This document shows positions 1 to 9,137 of a stretch of DNA of 64,000 nt, in pieces (positions within the stretch are counted from its first letter, which is position 1; every line of letters starts with the position of its first letter). The position numbers and the translations under genes are program-made. Source of the DNA: Desulfofustis limnaeus. Its GTDB lineage: Bacteria > Desulfobacterota > Desulfobulbia > Desulfobulbales > Desulfocapsaceae. A model generated the notes under the pieces. That model was not told the DNA's origin and searched no databases. It saw only the letters and a program-made list of their open reading frames with translations. Location of the stretch: assembly GCF_023169885.1 (NCBI RefSeq), contig NZ_AP025516.1:558001-622000 (forward strand), in the 5' to 3' direction.

Positions 1-2
1 GG

Positions 3-350
3 GACCCCCAGGTTCTGCCCGCCATCGAGAAGGCGATCCTCAAATCTGATATCGGTTTGACACCGGTCAGCGACGGCAAGGTCATTCGACTCAACATCCC
101 GCAGTTGACCGAAGAGCGACGTAAGGAACTGGTGAAACAGGTGAAAAAAATCGCTGAAGAGTTTCGTGTCGCCATTCGCAATCTTCGTCGTGATGCCATC
201 GATCAGCTGAAAAAGCAGAAAAAGGATAAAGAAATTTCCGAAGACGATCTGTTCAAGCTGCAAGATGAGGCCCAGTCCGAGACTGACACCTATATTGCCC
301 AGATCGACGAGATTACCGCAGCCAAAGAAAAAGAGATGCTCGACGTTTGA
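3..350 (+). CDS. frr: Ribosome recycling factor, 3' part (5' end outside window)
   Basis: C-terminal part of ribosome recycling factor, which with EF-G splits the post-termination ribosome in the cytoplasm. The open frame enters from the left edge (first whole codon at 3) and starts with [12 protein letters not shown], followed by [16 protein letters not shown] and [14 protein letters not shown], the conserved domain II and helical region of the family. The rest is the charged long-helix segment. About 115 residues are visible of the usual ~185, so roughly 70 N-terminal residues lie outside. The stop overlaps the most upstream possible start of uppS, so the two are probably cotranscribed. Identification is by family motifs and is secure. 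Confidence 0.95.
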   Translation, partial: DPQVLPAIEKAILKSDIGLTPVSDGKVIRLNIPQLTEERRKELVKQVKKIAEEFRVAIRNLRRDAIDQLKKQKKDKEISEDDLFKLQDEAQSETDTYIAQIDEITAAKEKEMLDV

Positions 351-394
351 GTCGGCTTTTCGAGCCGGTTTATCCAACATCTGGATACAAAGCC

Positions 395-1147
395 ATGGTC
401 AGACCCGACGATCTCGACCCGCAACGATTGCCCAGCCATGTTGCCATTGTCATGGACGGCAACGGGCGTTGGGCGCAACAGCGGAAAAAGCCGCGTATAT
501 ACGGACATAAAGTCGGCGCCGATTCGGTCCGAGATATTGTGCAAAGCTCGCGGGAGATCGGCATAGGTCATTTGACCCTATACGCCTTTTCCGCCGAGAA
601 CTGGCAGCGGCCGGCTCAGGAAGTGTCCGGTTTGATGAATATCCTCAAGTCTTATCTGGTATCCGAGCTTGAAGAGATGGAAAAGAACCAGATCCGACTC
701 CGTTGTATCGGTGACATCGACCGGTTGCCCGATGGGGTGCGGAAAGTGCTGCTCAATTCCATTGAACGGACCGCCGACAATACTGCTCTGACGCTGAACC
801 TGGCTTTGAGTTATGGGGCTCGTGACGAGATTTGCCGCGCGGCTCGATTGCTCGCACAACGCTGTCGAGACGGTGAGTTGGCGGTCGATTCCATCGATCA
901 GCAGATGATTGCCGGTCACCTCTATACCGCCGGCCAGCCTGATCCGGATCTATTGATCCGCACCGGTGGTGAGCGACGCTTGTCCAATTTTCTTCTCTGG
1001 CAAGCATCCTACGCTGAGATTTATTTTACCGACATCATGTGGCCTGATTTCCGGCGAGATGCCTATCTGCAGGCGATTCAGGATTTTCAGCAGCGAGAGC
1101 GGCGGTTCGGTAAGACCGGAGACCAGGTGCGGAGGCCTCCCACGTGA
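395..1147 (+). CDS. uppS: Isoprenyl (undecaprenyl) diphosphate synthase
   Basis: Makes the long cis-prenyl diphosphate carrier for peptidoglycan and O-antigen from FPP and IPP. The signature HVAIVMDGNGRWA lies at residues 15-27, with the catalytic Asp at 21, and the late motif RTGGERRLSNFLLWQ is present. I chose ATG 395 (250 residues), which puts the signature where it sits in E. coli UppS. An in-frame TTG at 347, overlapping the frr stop, would add 16 residues and cannot be excluded because neither start has a strong Shine-Dalgarno. The 3' end overlaps the GTG start of cdsA by 4 bases, so translation is probably coupled. Confidence 0.94.
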   Translation: MVRPDDLDPQRLPSHVAIVMDGNGRWAQQRKKPRIYGHKVGADSVRDIVQSSREIGIGHLTLYAFSAENWQRPAQEVSGLMNILKSYLVSELEEMEKNQIRLRCIGDIDRLPDGVRKVLLNSIERTADNTALTLNLALSYGARDEICRAARLLAQRCRDGELAVDSIDQQMIAGHLYTAGQPDPDLLIRTGGERRLSNFLLWQASYAEIYFTDIMWPDFRRDAYLQAIQDFQQRERRFGKTGDQVRRPPT

Positions 1148-1947
1148 AACGAGTTGTTCCTGGACTAGTGCTGGCTGCCGGTTGGTTGCTGTTGCTATTG
1201 ACTGGTTCCTTCCTGTTGTTCTGGGCGGCGGTAGTGCTGATTGGGATGCTCGGCGGCCGCGAATATCTGCGGATGACCATGCCGCACGACCTGTTTGCGC
1301 TCGATCGGGTGGTGCTCACGGTGGTTCTCTGTGTTCCGGTCCTGACTGCGGTTTTTGCCGGTTCTCCCCGTTTTACCCCGTCTTTCGGATTGTTTCTTGG
1401 GTTCTGCGGCCTGGTCATGTTCGTCTTCTACCACTTCGGCAGATTCAACAACCCACTACGCATTCTCTATCGGTGCGTTCTCGGGTTGGTCTTCATCGGT
1501 TTTCTTGCCTCGCACCTGGTGCTCCTTCGTCAATTGCCCGACGGTGCCCACTGGCTGGCGATTTTGACTGCTATTACCGCCGGGTCCGATACGGCGGCCT
1601 ATCTGGTCGGAAGTCGCTGGGGACGGCGAAAGATGTGCCCGCAGATCAGCCCGAAAAAGACTGTGGAAGGGGCGCTCGGAGGCATTGCCGGCGGTGTTGG
1701 AGCCGCCATACTGTTGTTTCTGTTTTTTCCCGTCGCCTGGGCCTGGTGGGTCATCCTGGTTTTGGCCTTCGGCTTGTCCCTCGTAGGTATGGCCGGTGAT
1801 CTGCTCGAATCGGCCATCAAACGGGGGACCGGCAGCAAAGACTCCGGCCGCCTGCTTGCCGGTCACGGCGGCGTTCTCGATCGTATCGATTCGCTCTTCC
1901 TCTCTGCGCCGGTGCTCTATTACCTGTTGATCTTTGCTGGTTATTGA
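1144..1947 (+). CDS. cdsA: Phosphatidate cytidylyltransferase
   Basis: Converts phosphatidic acid and CTP to CDP-diacylglycerol, the precursor of all phospholipids, in the inner membrane. The 267-residue protein is almost entirely hydrophobic segments. Near the C-terminus it carries the family signature: [20 protein letters not shown] followed by [11 protein letters not shown]. It starts with GTG overlapping the end of uppS and ends in an ATGA overlap with dxr, the usual arrangement of this lipid/isoprenoid cluster. Confidence 0.95.
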   Translation: MKRVVPGLVLAAGWLLLLLTGSFLLFWAAVVLIGMLGGREYLRMTMPHDLFALDRVVLTVVLCVPVLTAVFAGSPRFTPSFGLFLGFCGLVMFVFYHFGRFNNPLRILYRCVLGLVFIGFLASHLVLLRQLPDGAHWLAILTAITAGSDTAAYLVGSRWGRRKMCPQISPKKTVEGALGGIAGGVGAAILLFLFFPVAWAWWVILVLAFGLSLVGMAGDLLESAIKRGTGSKDSGRLLAGHGGVLDRIDSLFLSAPVLYYLLIFAGY

Positions 1948-3110
1948 TGAAACGCCTTTCTGTCCTCGGTTCCACCGGCTCCATAGGAGTCAATGTCTTG
2001 TCTTTGGTGCGGCAGTTTCCGGACCGCTTTGACATCGTCGGGCTGGCTGCCGGTAAAAATCTCACCCTGCTCGCCGAGCAGGTGAGAGAGTTTCGGCCGC
2101 TGCTTATTTCCGTGCAGGATGAGGAACATGCGGAAAAAGCAGGCAAGCTCTTGCCTGAAGAGTATCGGGGAAGAATAGTATACGGGGTGGCCGGTATGGA
2201 GCAGGTGGCGGCATTGGCCGAGACCGACATGACGGTTTCCGCGGTGGTTGGGGCAGCCGGCCTGCTCCCTACCATCGCTGCCATCGAGGCGGGCAAGGAC
2301 GTGGGGCTTGCTAACAAGGAAACCCTGGTGGTTGCCGGACGCCTGGTCATGGAGAAGGTTCGAGCCAAGGGTATCCGTCTATTACCGATCGATTCTGAAC
2401 ACAGCGCCATTTTTCAGGCTCTGGAAGCCGGCAGAAAAGAAGATGTGGCTCGTATCATTTTGACTGCTTCAGGCGGGCCGTTTCTCCATAAACGAACGGA
2501 AGAACTCGGCCGGGTGAGCCGCGATGAAGCTCTCAATCATCCGAACTGGAGTATGGGACCAAAAATCACCATCGATTCTGCCACGTTGATGAACAAGGGC
2601 CTGGAGGTCATTGAAGCTCGTTGGCTGTTCGATATGGTCCCGGCAACCATCAATGTGGTGGTGCACCCGCAATCGATTGTCCATTCTCTGGTCGAGTTTC
2701 GTGACGGCTCGGTTTTGGCACAGCTTGGTCTGCCGGACATGAGGATCCCGATCGCCTATGCCCTTTCTTACCCGGAACGCATGACGCTCGATCTGCAACG
2801 GTTGAACCTCTGGCAATGCGCTCATCTGGAGTTCTACGAGCCTGATTATGGGCGCTTCCCGGCTCTGCGGCTGGCATTCGAGGCATTGGAACGAGGGGGC
2901 ACCGGTCCGGCGGTGCTTAACGGAGCCAACGAGGTGGCGGTGGCCGCCTTTCTCGAGGAGAAGATTTCTTTTTTGTCCATAGCTGCTATTGTCGAACAGA
3001 CTCTTGCCCAGGTAAACGGCGGCAGCGATACCGACCTGGATGTTCTGCTGGCTGCCGATCGCGAAGCCAGGCGCTGCGCCGAATCCCTGGTTGCAACGGT
3101 GGCGGCGTGA
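1947..3110 (+). CDS. dxr: 1-deoxy-D-xylulose 5-phosphate reductoisomerase
   Basis: First committed step of the MEP isoprenoid pathway: NADPH-dependent rearrangement and reduction of DXP to MEP. The Rossmann motif GSTGSIG is at residues 8-14. The metal/substrate region contains [20 protein letters not shown] and [20 protein letters not shown], all diagnostic. I chose ATG 1947, which overlaps the cdsA stop (ATGA), over the TTG three bases upstream. Length (387 residues) is normal. ispG, another MEP gene, lies downstream in the same run. Confidence 0.96.
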   Translation: MKRLSVLGSTGSIGVNVLSLVRQFPDRFDIVGLAAGKNLTLLAEQVREFRPLLISVQDEEHAEKAGKLLPEEYRGRIVYGVAGMEQVAALAETDMTVSAVVGAAGLLPTIAAIEAGKDVGLANKETLVVAGRLVMEKVRAKGIRLLPIDSEHSAIFQALEAGRKEDVARIILTASGGPFLHKRTEELGRVSRDEALNHPNWSMGPKITIDSATLMNKGLEVIEARWLFDMVPATINVVVHPQSIVHSLVEFRDGSVLAQLGLPDMRIPIAYALSYPERMTLDLQRLNLWQCAHLEFYEPDYGRFPALRLAFEALERGGTGPAVLNGANEVAVAAFLEEKISFLSIAAIVEQTLAQVNGGSDTDLDVLLAADREARRCAESLVATVAA

Positions 3111-3126
3111 TCGCCGATGATGAATT

Positions 3127-4200
3127 ATGAATACGCTTGTTTCCTTTATTGTTGTTCTTGGCGTCCTGATCTTTGTTCATGAGCTGGGCCATTTCCTCTT
3201 TGCTAAACTGTTTCGGGTAAAAGTACTCAAATTTTCTCTGGGGTTCGGTCCGAAGCTGATCAGCAAGGTTTCCGGGGAAACCGAGTATCTTATCTCCGCC
3301 ATTCCGTTGGGCGGATACGTGAAAATGCTCGGCGAGCATCCCGATGAGGCGCGATCGGGAGAACAGAGCGACCGATCCTTTGCCGGCAAGCCGGTCTGGC
3401 AACGCTTCTGCATCGTGCTGGCCGGACCATTGTTCAACCTCTTGTTTTCGGTGGTTCTGTTCTTTGCTATTTTTCTGGTCATGGGAATGCCGGAGAACCG
3501 TGATAGTACAGTGATCGGAGAGGTGGCGGCAGCGTCTGCCGCTGAACAGGCCGGTCTCAAGCCCGGCGACCGGATCCTGAGCATCGACGGTCGACCCGCC
3601 CAGCAATGGCTCGATGTCCTCAACGCGGTCAAGGACAGTGAGGGACGCGAACTGTCTATGGTTGTCCGCCGCGGCGGCGATGAACTCCCCCTGACCGTGG
3701 TGCCGCAGCTGGACAGCGTGAAAAACATCTTTGGCGAGGAACAGGAAAAGCGGTACATGATCGGCATCGTCAAGGAGGACTTGATCGAGTATCGCCCGGC
3801 CGGATTTTTTGAGGCCCTGGGGGCGGCCTTCTGGCAGACTTGGATGTTCATCTACCTGACCTTCATGGGAGTGGTGAAGATGATCCAGAAGGTTATTCCC
3901 GCTTCCGAGCTGGGCGGTCCGATTTTGATTGCCCAGCTTGCCGGTGAGCAGGCCCGGGCAGGATGGCTCAACCTGGCGCATTTCATGGGGCTGCTGAGCG
4001 TCAATTTAGGTATCCTCAACCTGTTGCCGATCCCCATCCTGGACGGCGGCCATCTGGTATTTCTGACCATTGAGGGCATCCGCCGCAAACCCCTGAGCGA
4101 GCGGTTGCAGATCGTTGCTCAGCAGGTGGGTATCGCGCTGCTTGGCACGCTGATGGTGTTCGTCTTTTACAATGATATAATCAGATTGTTCAGCAACTGA
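3127..4200 (+). CDS. rseP: RseP-type site-2 protease
   Basis: Inner-membrane zinc metalloprotease of the S2P family, which cleaves transmembrane segments of anti-sigma factors and remnant signal peptides. The zinc motif HELGH is at residues 18-22 in the first membrane helix and the third ligand motif (LDGGH, Asp about 306) in a C-terminal helix. A single PDZ domain lies between (about residues 115-200), unlike E. coli RseP, which has two. The protein has 357 residues. An ECF sigma factor with a membrane-bound partner is encoded at 34-36.6 kb, but a link to this protease is only speculation. Confidence 0.92.
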   Translation: MNTLVSFIVVLGVLIFVHELGHFLFAKLFRVKVLKFSLGFGPKLISKVSGETEYLISAIPLGGYVKMLGEHPDEARSGEQSDRSFAGKPVWQRFCIVLAGPLFNLLFSVVLFFAIFLVMGMPENRDSTVIGEVAAASAAEQAGLKPGDRILSIDGRPAQQWLDVLNAVKDSEGRELSMVVRRGGDELPLTVVPQLDSVKNIFGEEQEKRYMIGIVKEDLIEYRPAGFFEALGAAFWQTWMFIYLTFMGVVKMIQKVIPASELGGPILIAQLAGEQARAGWLNLAHFMGLLSVNLGILNLLPIPILDGGHLVFLTIEGIRRKPLSERLQIVAQQVGIALLGTLMVFVFYNDIIRLFSN

Positions 4201-4931
4201 TGACCGCCGTCGCCGCCCCACTGATCCTGTCCTTCGACACGGCGACCCGCTATTGCTCGGTAGCGCTGACCCGCGGCGGCATCGGCGATGGCGAGGTGAT
4301 TGCCGCGGTTTCCCTGGCGCTGGAGGTAACCCACTCACGGCGTCTGCTTGGCCTGGTGGAATGGCTGCTTGACCAAGCGGGGGTGGCCCTGAAAGATGTG
4401 GAGGCGATCGCCTTCGGCCTCGGCCCCGGCAGTTTTACCGGGTTGCGTATCGGCATGGCGACGGCCAAAGGGCTGTGTCACGGGGCCGGCAAGCCGTTGC
4501 TCGGCGTCTCTTCTCTCGACGCCATCGGTTGCGGCATCGATTCCAACGAGCTGATCTGCGCGGTACTCGATGCCCGCAAAAAAGAGGTATACAGCTGCTT
4601 CTACCGGCGGCGAGCCGACGGATTGATCGCTCCCTGTTCGGAACCGCGGGTGAGCAGTCCGAGCCGGCTCGCAGACACCATCAATGAACCGGTGGTACTG
4701 GCCGGCGAAGGCGTCGGCGCGTACCTGTCGGTTTGGCGGGAGCACCTTGGTGCCGGGATGCGCATTGCCTCCGCGCGCTACCATTATCCCGCCGCCGAGA
4801 TGATTGGCTTGCTGACCGCGCAACAATATCGGGCCGGCTCGTTTCTTGACCTCGATCTGGCTGGGCCGCTCTACGTTCGGGCCTCGGACGCCGAGTTGAG
4901 TCTGGTTTCGCCTATCATGAAAGAAGCCTGA
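4200..4931 (+). CDS. tsaB: tRNA t6A-synthesis protein TsaB
   Basis: Non-catalytic ASKHA-fold partner of TsaD in making N6-threonylcarbamoyladenosine at A37 of ANN-decoding tRNAs. The N-terminal phosphate motif SFDTATRYCSVAL and the diagnostic GPGSFTGLRIG (residues 75-85) are present. At 243 residues it is of usual TsaB length and lacks the longer C-terminal part of TsaD. The start overlaps the rseP stop by one base (ATGA-type), so it is translationally coupled. Confidence 0.92.
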   Translation: MTAVAAPLILSFDTATRYCSVALTRGGIGDGEVIAAVSLALEVTHSRRLLGLVEWLLDQAGVALKDVEAIAFGLGPGSFTGLRIGMATAKGLCHGAGKPLLGVSSLDAIGCGIDSNELICAVLDARKKEVYSCFYRRRADGLIAPCSEPRVSSPSRLADTINEPVVLAGEGVGAYLSVWREHLGAGMRIASARYHYPAAEMIGLLTAQQYRAGSFLDLDLAGPLYVRASDAELSLVSPIMKEA

Positions 4932-4960
4932 GAGAACATGGCCGGCGGGAGAGCAAAAGG

Positions 4961-6040
4961 ATGATCAAGCGGCGTGATACCAGGCGGATCATGGTCGGTT
5001 CGGTACCCATCGGCGGCGGTGCCCCGATCAGCGTACAGTCCATGACCAATACCGATACCGCCGATGTGGAGCGGACGGTCAGGCAGATCAAACAGCTCGA
5101 AGAGGCGGGCTGCGAGATCATTCGGGTGGCGGTCCCCGATCTGGAGGCCGCTCGGGCCATCCGCGCCATCCGTGCCGCCATCGACATCCCGCTTATTGCC
5201 GACATCCACTTTGATTGGCGTTTGGCGGTGGCGGCCATGGAGCACGGTGCTCAGGGGATCCGTATCAACCCCGGCAACCTCGGTGGTCCGGAAAAACTGG
5301 CCCGGACGGTGGCTGCCGCCAAACAGCATGGGGTGCCGATTCGGGTCGGGGTGAACAGCGGTTCGATCGAGAAGGATCTGTTGCACCGCTACGGCTATCC
5401 CACACCGGATCAGCCGACGGCGCTGATCGAAAGCGCCCTGCGCAATGTCCGTCTGCTGGAGCAGCAGGGATTTGCCGACATCAAGATATCGATCAAGTCC
5501 TCCGACGTACTGACTACCATTAACGGCTATCGTCAGCTCGCCCGGCAGGTCGATTATCCACTGCACCTCGGGGTTACCGAGGCCGGCGGCCTCATCGCCG
5601 GCACCGTCAAATCCAGTGTGGCGCTTGGGATTCTCCTCCATGAGGGGATTGGCGATACGCTGCGGATATCGTTGACCCGCGATCCGCTGGAAGAGGTGCA
5701 GGTGGCTTATAGCCTACTCCGTTCGCTGAAAATCAGGGAACGCGGGCCGGAACTGATTTCCTGCCCGACCTGCGGGCGGACCCGAATCGATCTCTTCGCA
5801 CTGGCCGATGAGGTGGAAAAGGCGATCCAGACCATGCGGACGCCGCTCAAGGTGGCGGTCATGGGCTGTGTCGTCAACGGGCCGGGCGAGGCCCGCGAAG
5901 CTGACATCGGCGTGGCCGGCGGGATCGGGGTCGGCATCATTTTCAAAAAAGGTGAACTGGTGAAAAAGGTGCCGGAAGAGGAATTGCTGACGGTATTTCT
6001 CGAAGAATTGCGTAAGATGGAAGGGTTCCTTGAAAAATAG
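4961..6040 (+). CDS. ispG: 4-hydroxy-3-methylbut-2-en-1-yl diphosphate synthase
   Basis: Iron-sulfur enzyme of the MEP pathway (GcpE) that reductively opens the cyclodiphosphate MEcPP to HMBPP. The N-terminal TIM-barrel region has the RRDTRRIMVG and SVQSMTNTDTADV motifs. The C-terminal cluster-binding region has SCPTCGRTRIDLF and MGCVVNGPGEA, supplying the Cys/Cys/Cys/Glu ligand pattern of the family. 359 residues. It is the last gene before the IS5-family insertion, which separates it from proS. Confidence 0.96.
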   Translation: MIKRRDTRRIMVGSVPIGGGAPISVQSMTNTDTADVERTVRQIKQLEEAGCEIIRVAVPDLEAARAIRAIRAAIDIPLIADIHFDWRLAVAAMEHGAQGIRINPGNLGGPEKLARTVAAAKQHGVPIRVGVNSGSIEKDLLHRYGYPTPDQPTALIESALRNVRLLEQQGFADIKISIKSSDVLTTINGYRQLARQVDYPLHLGVTEAGGLIAGTVKSSVALGILLHEGIGDTLRISLTRDPLEEVQVAYSLLRSLKIRERGPELISCPTCGRTRIDLFALADEVEKAIQTMRTPLKVAVMGCVVNGPGEAREADIGVAGGIGVGIIFKKGELVKKVPEEELLTVFLEELRKMEGFLEK

Positions 6041-6110
6041 GATCTAAAAATCTGCCAAATTATTCAAAAAATCAGCGAAAAATCTCTGAAAATATATTAA
6101 TATCAAGAAG
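6041..6110. other. AT-rich spacer between ispG and the IS5-family element
   Basis: A short AT-rich stretch directly after the ispG stop, rich in A and T runs. I see no strong stem followed by a T run, so no terminator is called. Together with 7294-7421 it is what remains of the original ispG-proS spacer. Confidence 0.4.
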
Positions 6111-7293
6111 TTGAACATTATTTCGTCATCTCAATCCCATTTTCAGAGATAGCGCCATGAAACAATTCGGACTCTTCGACTATCACAAACGCCTCTCCCG
6201 GATCGATAAAGCCGGTGATCCACTGGTCGAGCTCAACAAGGTGGTTGACTGGGAACAGTTCCGTGTCCTCATCAACCGCGCACTTGAGAAACCGCGCAAA
6301 TCTCCAGCCGGCGCCAAGGGCTACGATCCGATCCTGCTGTTCAAGATCCTGATCCTTCAGTCTTTGTACAATCTCTCCGACGAGGCCATGGAGTATCAGA
6401 TTCTCGATCGTTACTCGTTTTCCCGGTTCCTCGGTATTCGTGAAGGCGCCAAGGTGCCCGATGCCACCACCATCTTCCGCTTCCGGGATGAATTGGCCAA
6501 AGCCGGTGTGGTGGAACTGTTGTTTACCCAATTCGATCAATTTCTCCGAGAACATGGTTTCCGGGCCCAGAAAGGCCAGATCGTTGATGCCAACATCGTT
6601 CGCGTTCCCATCCAACGTAACAGCCGGGAAGAAAACGAGGATATCAAAGCCGGCAAACCGATCGCATCATGGGACGAACCGAAACGCCGGCAAAAAGACA
6701 CGGATGCCCGCTGGACCAAGAAGAACGGCAAAGCGTTCTTTGGCTACAAGAACCATGTCAGTATTGATGTCGGTCACAAGTTCATTCGCAGCTATGAGGT
6801 CACCGACGCCAGTGTCCATGACAGCCAGGTGTTTACCGAGTTGCTTGACCCGGACAATACCAGTAAAGATGTCTGGGCCGACTCCGCTTATCGTTCTGAA
6901 GAATCGCTGCAGGAGCTGCAGACGCAAGGCTTTCGCGAACATCTGCAACGCAAGGGCTGCCGCCATAAGAAACTGACTGCAAGAGAGCAACAAGGCAACC
7001 GGAGCAGAGCGAAGATACGCAGTCGTGTCGAGCATGTCTTTGGGGTGATAGCCATGCGTACCGGCAGCACGCTGATGCGGGGAATAGGCATGGTCAGGAT
7101 CAGAGCCAAGATCGGTTTGCGTAATTTGGCTTACAACGTCAGCCGTTTTGCGTTGCTGTCTGCCGTTTAACAGGAGACGTGCGCCTACAGAACGAAAAAG
7201 GCGCACATAGGCTCCTGGAGGACCAGCAAGCGCAATCAAAATGGCAGAAAATCGACTCATCGTCGGCACAATTTGACGAAAAACAGTGTTCAA
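6111..7293 (+). mobile_element. IS5-family insertion sequence, apparently complete
   Basis: About 1183 bp holding one transposase gene. The proposed ends are imperfect inverted repeats: 6111-6128 on the left and 7274-7293 on the right, which read TTGAACA..TTTCGTCA when the right end is complemented, with a two-base length difference between them. Size and single-gene content fit the IS5 family. I could not identify a convincing target duplication, so the exact ends remain uncertain by several bases. The element interrupts the otherwise conserved ispG-proS run. Confidence 0.7.
6157..7170 (+). CDS. IS5-family DDE transposase
   Basis: Transposase of 337 residues. N-terminal DNA-binding part with YDPILLFKILILQ and the DATTIFRFRDEL motif. 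The DDE catalytic residues are visible as Asp144 (VDANIVR), Asp242 (WADSAYRS) and Glu292 (RVEHVFGV). The frame is intact, so the element may be active. ATG 6157 follows the left inverted repeat by about 30 bases. The family is widespread in Proteobacteria; the exact subgroup needs a database comparison. Confidence 0.93.
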   Translation: MKQFGLFDYHKRLSRIDKAGDPLVELNKVVDWEQFRVLINRALEKPRKSPAGAKGYDPILLFKILILQSLYNLSDEAMEYQILDRYSFSRFLGIREGAKVPDATTIFRFRDELAKAGVVELLFTQFDQFLREHGFRAQKGQIVDANIVRVPIQRNSREENEDIKAGKPIASWDEPKRRQKDTDARWTKKNGKAFFGYKNHVSIDVGHKFIRSYEVTDASVHDSQVFTELLDPDNTSKDVWADSAYRSEESLQELQTQGFREHLQRKGCRHKKLTAREQQGNRSRAKIRSRVEHVFGVIAMRTGSTLMRGIGMVRIRAKIGLRNLAYNVSRFALLSAV

Positions 7294-7421
7294 GATTGCA
7301 AATTTTTATTGTTCAGCAACGATTTCTTTAAAAATGTCATTATTCAAGCTGCCCGGAAGAGGAGCGGCTCACTCAATCATGAAACCAGGCGCAGCCATGC
7401 GCCCTACAGGGACTGGAAACC

Positions 7422-9137
7422 ATGCGATATTCTCAGATACTCATACCGACCCTCAAGGAAGATCCGGCCGAGGCCGAGGTGGTCAGCCACCGGCTATTGC
7501 TGCGGGCCGGCTCCATCAGGAAACTGACCGCCGGCGTTTACACCTATCTGCCTTACGGGCTGGCGGCTATTCGCCGGGTGGAGAACATCGTTCGCGAGGA
7601 GATGAATCGAGCCGGGGCCCAGGAGGTGCTCATGCCGATGGTACAGCCTGCCGACCTTTGGCAGGAATCGGGCCGTTACGAGAAATACGGACCGGAGTTA
7701 CTGCGTTTTCGCGACCGACATGAACGTGAATCCTGCCTCGGGCCGACCCACGAGGAGGTCATTACCGATATCGCCCGTCGAGAGCTGCATTCCTATCGCG
7801 ATCTGCCGGTCAACCTCTATCAGATCCAGACCAAGTTCCGCGACGAGATACGGCCGCGCTTCGGTTTAATGCGGGGCCGGGAGTTCATCATGAAGGACGC
7901 CTATTCCTTCGATACAGATGATGCGGGCGCCGAACAATCGTATCGCAAGATGCATGAGGCGTATACCCGTATCTTCACCCGTTGCGGTCTCGAATTCCGT
8001 TGCGTCGAGGCCGATTCCGGTGCCATCGGCGGCAGCTTCTCTCACGAGTTCATGGTGCTGGCGGCTACCGGTGAAGATACCATCGCCGTCTGTACCGCCT
8101 GTGACTGGGCCGCCAATCTGGAAAAAGCGGCAGTCAAGCTGGGTCCGCAACCGGCCGCGGTCGATCCGTTGCCGCTGGTCAAAGTGGAAACGCCCGGTAT
8201 GAAAAAGGTGGAGACGGTCTGCGAATTTCTCGGTGTCGAACCGGAACGGCTGGTCAAGACCATGGTCTACCTGGCTGACGGGGTACCGGTGGCGGTATTG
8301 CTCCGGGGCGATCGAGAACTGGAAGAAGTGAAGCTGAAGAATTATCTCAGGGCCAAAGATATCAGGATGGCTCAGGACCAGGAGGTATTTGACGCTACTG
8401 GAGTCCCGGTTGGTTATCTGGGGCCGGTCGGCCTTTCTCTCCGGTTGCTGGCCGACCAGGAAGTGATGCGCGTGGCTAATGCCATCGTCGGTGCCAACGA
8501 GAAGAATTTCCATCTGCAGAATGTCAACCCAGGTCGTGATTTCCAGGTTGCCGAGGTCGCCGATTTCCGTCAAATCTGCGCCAGCGACCCGTGTCCTTCC
8601 TGCGGCGGCGCGCTACGGCTGGTGGAGGGTATTGAAGTCGGCCACATCTTCAAACTCGGCACGGCCTATTCCGAGGCGATGAATGCCCGGTTTCAGGACC
8701 AGCAGGGCAACGACCGACCGCTGATCATGGGGTGCTACGGTATCGGAGTGAGCCGGGTGGTGGCTGCAGCCATCGAACAGAATCATGATGCCAACGGTAT
8801 CATCTTCCCGGTGCCGCTGGCTCCGTACCCGGTCACGATCCTCAACCTGGGCAACAAGGATGAGGCTATCACCGCGGTGGCGGAACAGCTCTATACCCAG
8901 TTGCAGGAGGCTGGCATCGACGCCTTCCTCGACGATCGGGATGAACGGCCCGGCTCGAAATTCAAAGATGCCGACCTGCTCGGGTTTCCGTTTCGCATTA
9001 CGGTTGGCAAGCGTTATGCCGAAAGCGGCATGGTTGAGTTGCGCCGGAGGCGCGACGGCTTCACCGAAGAGGTCGAGGTGGCTGGTCTGGTGGAGTTGGT
9101 GCGGCAGCGGTTGAACGAGGAAAGCGCAGGCAGGTGA
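7422..9137 (+). CDS. proS: Prolyl-tRNA synthetase
   Basis: Class II aminoacyl-tRNA synthetase that charges tRNA-Pro. At 571 residues it is the long bacterial type with an editing (INS) insertion. Class II motifs are visible: RAGSIRKLTAGVYTYLPYGL (motif 1 region), FRDEIRPRFGLMRGREFIMK (motif 2) and GCYGIGVSRVVAA (motif 3). The C-terminal anticodon-binding domain runs from about residue 465. The gene ends in a GTGA overlap with the rel gene. Because an insertion sequence lies upstream, its promoter must be in 7171-7421 or within the element. Confidence 0.96.
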   Translation: MRYSQILIPTLKEDPAEAEVVSHRLLLRAGSIRKLTAGVYTYLPYGLAAIRRVENIVREEMNRAGAQEVLMPMVQPADLWQESGRYEKYGPELLRFRDRHERESCLGPTHEEVITDIARRELHSYRDLPVNLYQIQTKFRDEIRPRFGLMRGREFIMKDAYSFDTDDAGAEQSYRKMHEAYTRIFTRCGLEFRCVEADSGAIGGSFSHEFMVLAATGEDTIAVCTACDWAANLEKAAVKLGPQPAAVDPLPLVKVETPGMKKVETVCEFLGVEPERLVKTMVYLADGVPVAVLLRGDRELEEVKLKNYLRAKDIRMAQDQEVFDATGVPVGYLGPVGLSLRLLADQEVMRVANAIVGANEKNFHLQNVNPGRDFQVAEVADFRQICASDPCPSCGGALRLVEGIEVGHIFKLGTAYSEAMNARFQDQQGNDRPLIMGCYGIGVSRVVAAAIEQNHDANGIIFPVPLAPYPVTILNLGNKDEAITAVAEQLYTQLQEAGIDAFLDDRDERPGSKFKDADLLGFPFRITVGKRYAESGMVELRRRRDGFTEEVEVAGLVELVRQRLNEESAGR

